A stretch of 48,646 nt of DNA, taken from the NCBI GenBank assembly GCA_026785885.1, contig JAJAZC010000121.1, positions 1 through 48,646 on the forward strand. Reading direction: 5' to 3'. Below are positions 46,175-48,646 of the stretch, one piece after another (the first letter of the stretch is position 1; each line of letters begins with the position of its first letter). The stretch is from Rubrivivax sp. GTDB lineage: Bacteria > Pseudomonadota > Gammaproteobacteria > Burkholderiales > Burkholderiaceae_C. The position numbers and the translations under genes are program-made. The notes under the pieces were generated by a model. The model was not told where the DNA came from, did not search any database, and saw nothing but the letters and a program-made list of their open reading frames with translations.

Positions 46175-46418
46175 AGTGCAGTGTTCGACACTGTGTGGAA
46201 CATAAAACCGCGTCTTCGGCCGCCTGGCGTTGTTGCAAGCCTTGCAGACCGCGCTCGCGCAGGGCTTCAGCCCTTCGCCAGGCACGAACAGTCCGCAGGG
46301 ACTGTTCGTGCCCGGGCTCTGCCTCGCGATGCCACTGGGCATCGCTGTGGTTTGCGGCTGGCCAGACGAACGAATCCATCGGCTTTCTCAAATTCCACAC
46401 AGCATCGAACACTGCACT
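46175..46418. mobile_element. MITE-like element with 26-bp terminal inverted repeats
   Basis: Left AGTGCAGTGTTCGACACTGTGTGGAA (46175-46200); right TTCCACACAGCATCGAACACTGCACT (46393-46418), 24/26 complementary; internal perfect 14-bp hairpin. Confidence 0.7.
46281..46312. other. perfect inverted repeat GGCACGAACAGTCC-GCAG-GGACTGTTCGTGCC
   Basis: 14-bp arms, 4-nt loop, inside the MITE-like element. Confidence 0.92.
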
Positions 46419-47841
46419 AGAACAAGAACGTGGCGCTGACCTGGAACAGCTTTTCGACCTCGCGCACCATCGCGTGCTGCGGCACGAAGACGATAACGTG
46501 GTCGTTGCGCTGCACCACCGTGTCGTGGTGCGCCATGATGACTTCGGGCCCGGTGTCGGTCCCGGTATCGGAGCCGTCATCACGGTGCAGACCGCGCACG
46601 ATGGCGCCGACCTGCGCGCCCGCGGGCAACGCCAGCTCGTCGATGCGCCGGCCGGCCATGCGGCAGGTCTTGCGGTCACCACGCACCACCGCTTCCAGCG
46701 CCTCGGCGGCGCCGCGGCGCAGGCTGTGCACGGCGCGCACATCACCGCGGCGTACAAAGGCCAGCAACTCGCCCAGCACGGCCTGGCTGGGATTGATGGC
46801 GATGTCGATGGTCGTGCCCTGCACGAGCTCGGCGTAAGCGCGGCGGTTGATCAGCGCCAGCACGCGCCGCGCACCCAGCCGCTTGGCCAACAGGCAGGAC
46901 ATGATGTTGTCCTCATCGTCGCTGGTCAGCGCCAAGAACAGGTCCATGTCCTGCACGTTCTCGTCGGCCAGCAACTCGCCGTCGGTGCTGTCGCCTTGCA
47001 GCACCAGCACGTCGGCCGCGGTCTGTGTGGCGAGGTACTCGCAACGCGCGGACTGCGGCTCGATGATCTTGATCTGGTGGTCGGCCTGCAGCTGCCGCGC
47101 CAGCCGCAGGCCGATCTTGCCGCCGCCGGCAATCATCACGCGCCGCGCCGGCTTGTCGCGCTGGCGCAGCGCGCCCAGCACGTTGCGGATGTGCGCGGTG
47201 GCGGCCAGCACGAAGACCTCATCGCCGGCCTGGATCAGCGTGTTGCCTTGCAGAACCGGCAGCGCCGTGTCCTGGCGGTAGATGGCGACGATGCGCATGT
47301 CCGCGCCCGGCACCAGGCGCGGAATCTCGGCCAGCGTGTGCTGCACCAGCAGCCCGCCGGCCACCGCGCGCACGGCGATCAGGCTGACCAGGCCACCTGC
47401 AAACTCCAGCACCTGCAGCGCCTCGGGGTAGTCGATCAGCTTGCGGATGTAGGCCGTGACGCTGGCTTCCGGGCACAAGGTGTGGTCGACCGCAAAGCCG
47501 GTCTTGCCGAGCAGCGCACTGCCCTCGACAAACTCCTGGCTGCGCACACGCGCAACCGTCGTCGGCACATTGAACAGGTCGTGCGCAATCTTGCAGACCA
47601 CCAGGTTGGTCTCGTCCAGCGGCGCGCACGCGATGATCATGTCGGCGTCAGCAATGCCGGCTTCCTGCAGCACGCTGGGCTGGATGCCGTTGCCGACCAC
47701 GGCGCGCAGGTCCAGCCGGTCCTGCAGATCGCGCAGGCGCGCCGGGTTGGTGTCGATCAAGGTGATGTCGTTGCGCTCGGTGACCAGACTCTCGGCCACG
47801 CTTTCACCGACGCGGCCTGCACCAAGGATCAGGATCTTCAT
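46417..47841 (-). CDS. trkA: Trk potassium uptake regulatory NAD-binding protein TrkA
   Basis: MKILILGAGRVGESVAESLVTERNDITLID and second Rossmann MIAGGGKIGLRLARQL; stop codon lies in the edge of the adjacent element. Confidence 0.94.
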   Translation of the reverse strand: MKILILGAGRVGESVAESLVTERNDITLIDTNPARLRDLQDRLDLRAVVGNGIQPSVLQEAGIADADMIIACAPLDETNLVVCKIAHDLFNVPTTVARVRSQEFVEGSALLGKTGFAVDHTLCPEASVTAYIRKLIDYPEALQVLEFAGGLVSLIAVRAVAGGLLVQHTLAEIPRLVPGADMRIVAIYRQDTALPVLQGNTLIQAGDEVFVLAATAHIRNVLGALRQRDKPARRVMIAGGGKIGLRLARQLQADHQIKIIEPQSARCEYLATQTAADVLVLQGDSTDGELLADENVQDMDLFLALTSDDEDNIMSCLLAKRLGARRVLALINRRAYAELVQGTTIDIAINPSQAVLGELLAFVRRGDVRAVHSLRRGAAEALEAVVRGDRKTCRMAGRRIDELALPAGAQVGAIVRGLHRDDGSDTGTDTGPEVIMAHHDTVVQRNDHVIVFVPQHAMVREVEKLFQVSATFLF

Positions 47842-47854
47842 GCGCGGCGAGTTT

Positions 47855-48010
47855 ATGGGCGGCTGATGGGCGGCTGATGGGCGCCTTACGGGCGCTCGGT
47901 TCTGCTCACGGGCGCCGGGTCCGGTTCCGGGCGCCTTACGGGCGCTCGGTACGGCTCACGGGCGGCTCACCGGCGGCTCACCAGCCGCTCACGGGCCGCT
48001 CACGGGCCGC
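47855..48010. repeat. intergenic short imperfect repeats including GGGCGCCTTACGGGCGCTCGGT x2
   Basis: Exact 22-bp copies at 47879-47900 and 47929-47950; surrounding GGCTCACGGGC-like copies. Confidence 0.82.
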
Positions 48011-48646
48011 CCAGCGTCTGGCGCACGGTGCGTGCCAAGAGCGGCTGCAGCGCCGCGGCCAGGCGCTCGGCTTCGCCGCTGTTGTCCAGCCGGCGCTCGC
48101 GTGCGCGCCACAGCGCGGCCAGTGCGGCCTGGTTCTGCGCCAGTGCCGCGGCCAGCGCGGCATGCTGCTGCTGCGGCGCCGTCGGCCGCGGATGCGCGAC
48201 CGCCAGGTAGCTCTCCAGCAGCCCCTGCACGATGGGCGCCAGCGCGTCGTCGCTCCAGGCGACAAAGGGTTTGTCGGTGCCGCGCACGACGTTGAGGCCG
48301 CGCGCCACGCCGGCCGCACCCAGAGCGCCAATGACACTGCCGGCCAGCGCACCGGCGCCCATCGTCAGGCCGCCGCTGAGCACATCGGCCTTGAGCCCGG
48401 CCAGCGCGCCGGTCAGCGCACCGCCCACCAGTGCTGCGCGCCCTTCGCCGAAGCGGCTGCGCAGCGACGGTGCAGCACCGGTTGCGGGGCGCGGTGCAGT
48501 GGCCCGTGTAGACGCAACAGCGGTTGCCGGTACTGCGGTCAGCGCATGCGCGGGTCCAGGTCCAGGTCCAGGTCCAGGTCCAGGTCCAGGTCCAGGTCCA
48601 GGTCCAGGTCCAGGTCCAGGTCCAGGTCCAGGTCCAGGTCCAGGTC
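48000..48646 (-). CDS. C-terminal part of a DUF3482-like (GTPase-associated) protein, truncated at the window edge
   Basis: FGEGRAALVGGALTGALAGLKADVLSGGLTMGAGALAGSVIGALGAAGVARGLNVVRGTDKPFVAWSDDAL; frame continues upstream through a (PG)n tract to the window end. Confidence 0.65.
   Translation of the reverse strand, partial: PGPGPGPGPGPGPGPGPGPGPGPGPGPGPGPAHALTAVPATAVASTRATAPRPATGAAPSLRSRFGEGRAALVGGALTGALAGLKADVLSGGLTMGAGALAGSVIGALGAAGVARGLNVVRGTDKPFVAWSDDALAPIVQGLLESYLAVAHPRPTAPQQQHAALAAALAQNQAALAALWRARERRLDNSGEAERLAAALQPLLARTVRQTLGGP
48553..48646. repeat. 6-bp tandem repeat (GGTCCA)n running off the window
   Basis: About 15.7 perfect copies to the final base. Confidence 0.98.

Overview
GC-rich, gene-dense chromosomal window; gene content and order suggest Burkholderiales (inference only, no search was run). 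Main blocks: a truncated DUF1631 gene; alpha/beta hydrolase + engB; cytochrome c4 - resB - ccsB/resC - msrP - msrQ; a VapBC pair; a DctPQM TRAP operon; a PilJ/NIT-like lipoprotein; a PEP-CTERM fibro-slime protein; a double-length (about 1908 aa) UvrA-like ATPase; a second VapBC pair; a liv ABC operon; a Bug receptor + malonyl-CoA synthetase; a leucine/isovalerate (liu) operon; a BrnTA pair; an FAD oxidoreductase with two Bug receptors; trkH/trkA; and a truncated DUF3482-like protein at the right edge. No rRNA, tRNA or CRISPR was seen. Most notable: (1) eight 27-bp tandem units, each a small inverted repeat, filling the dctP-dctQ gap; (2) a ~244-bp MITE-like element with 26-bp terminal inverted repeats between trkA and trkH; (3) the double-length UvrA; (4) damage in three of four toxin/nucleotidyltransferase modules (BrnT frameshift, VapC catalytic Asp to Gly, nucleotidyltransferase cassette with stops and a frameshift); (5) further frame disruptions in the liv/hydrolase block; (6) many simple tandem repeats (5, 6, 7, 8, 9, 14, 27 bp), several encoding low-complexity protein inserts. 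Real decay versus assembly indels cannot be separated from sequence alone.
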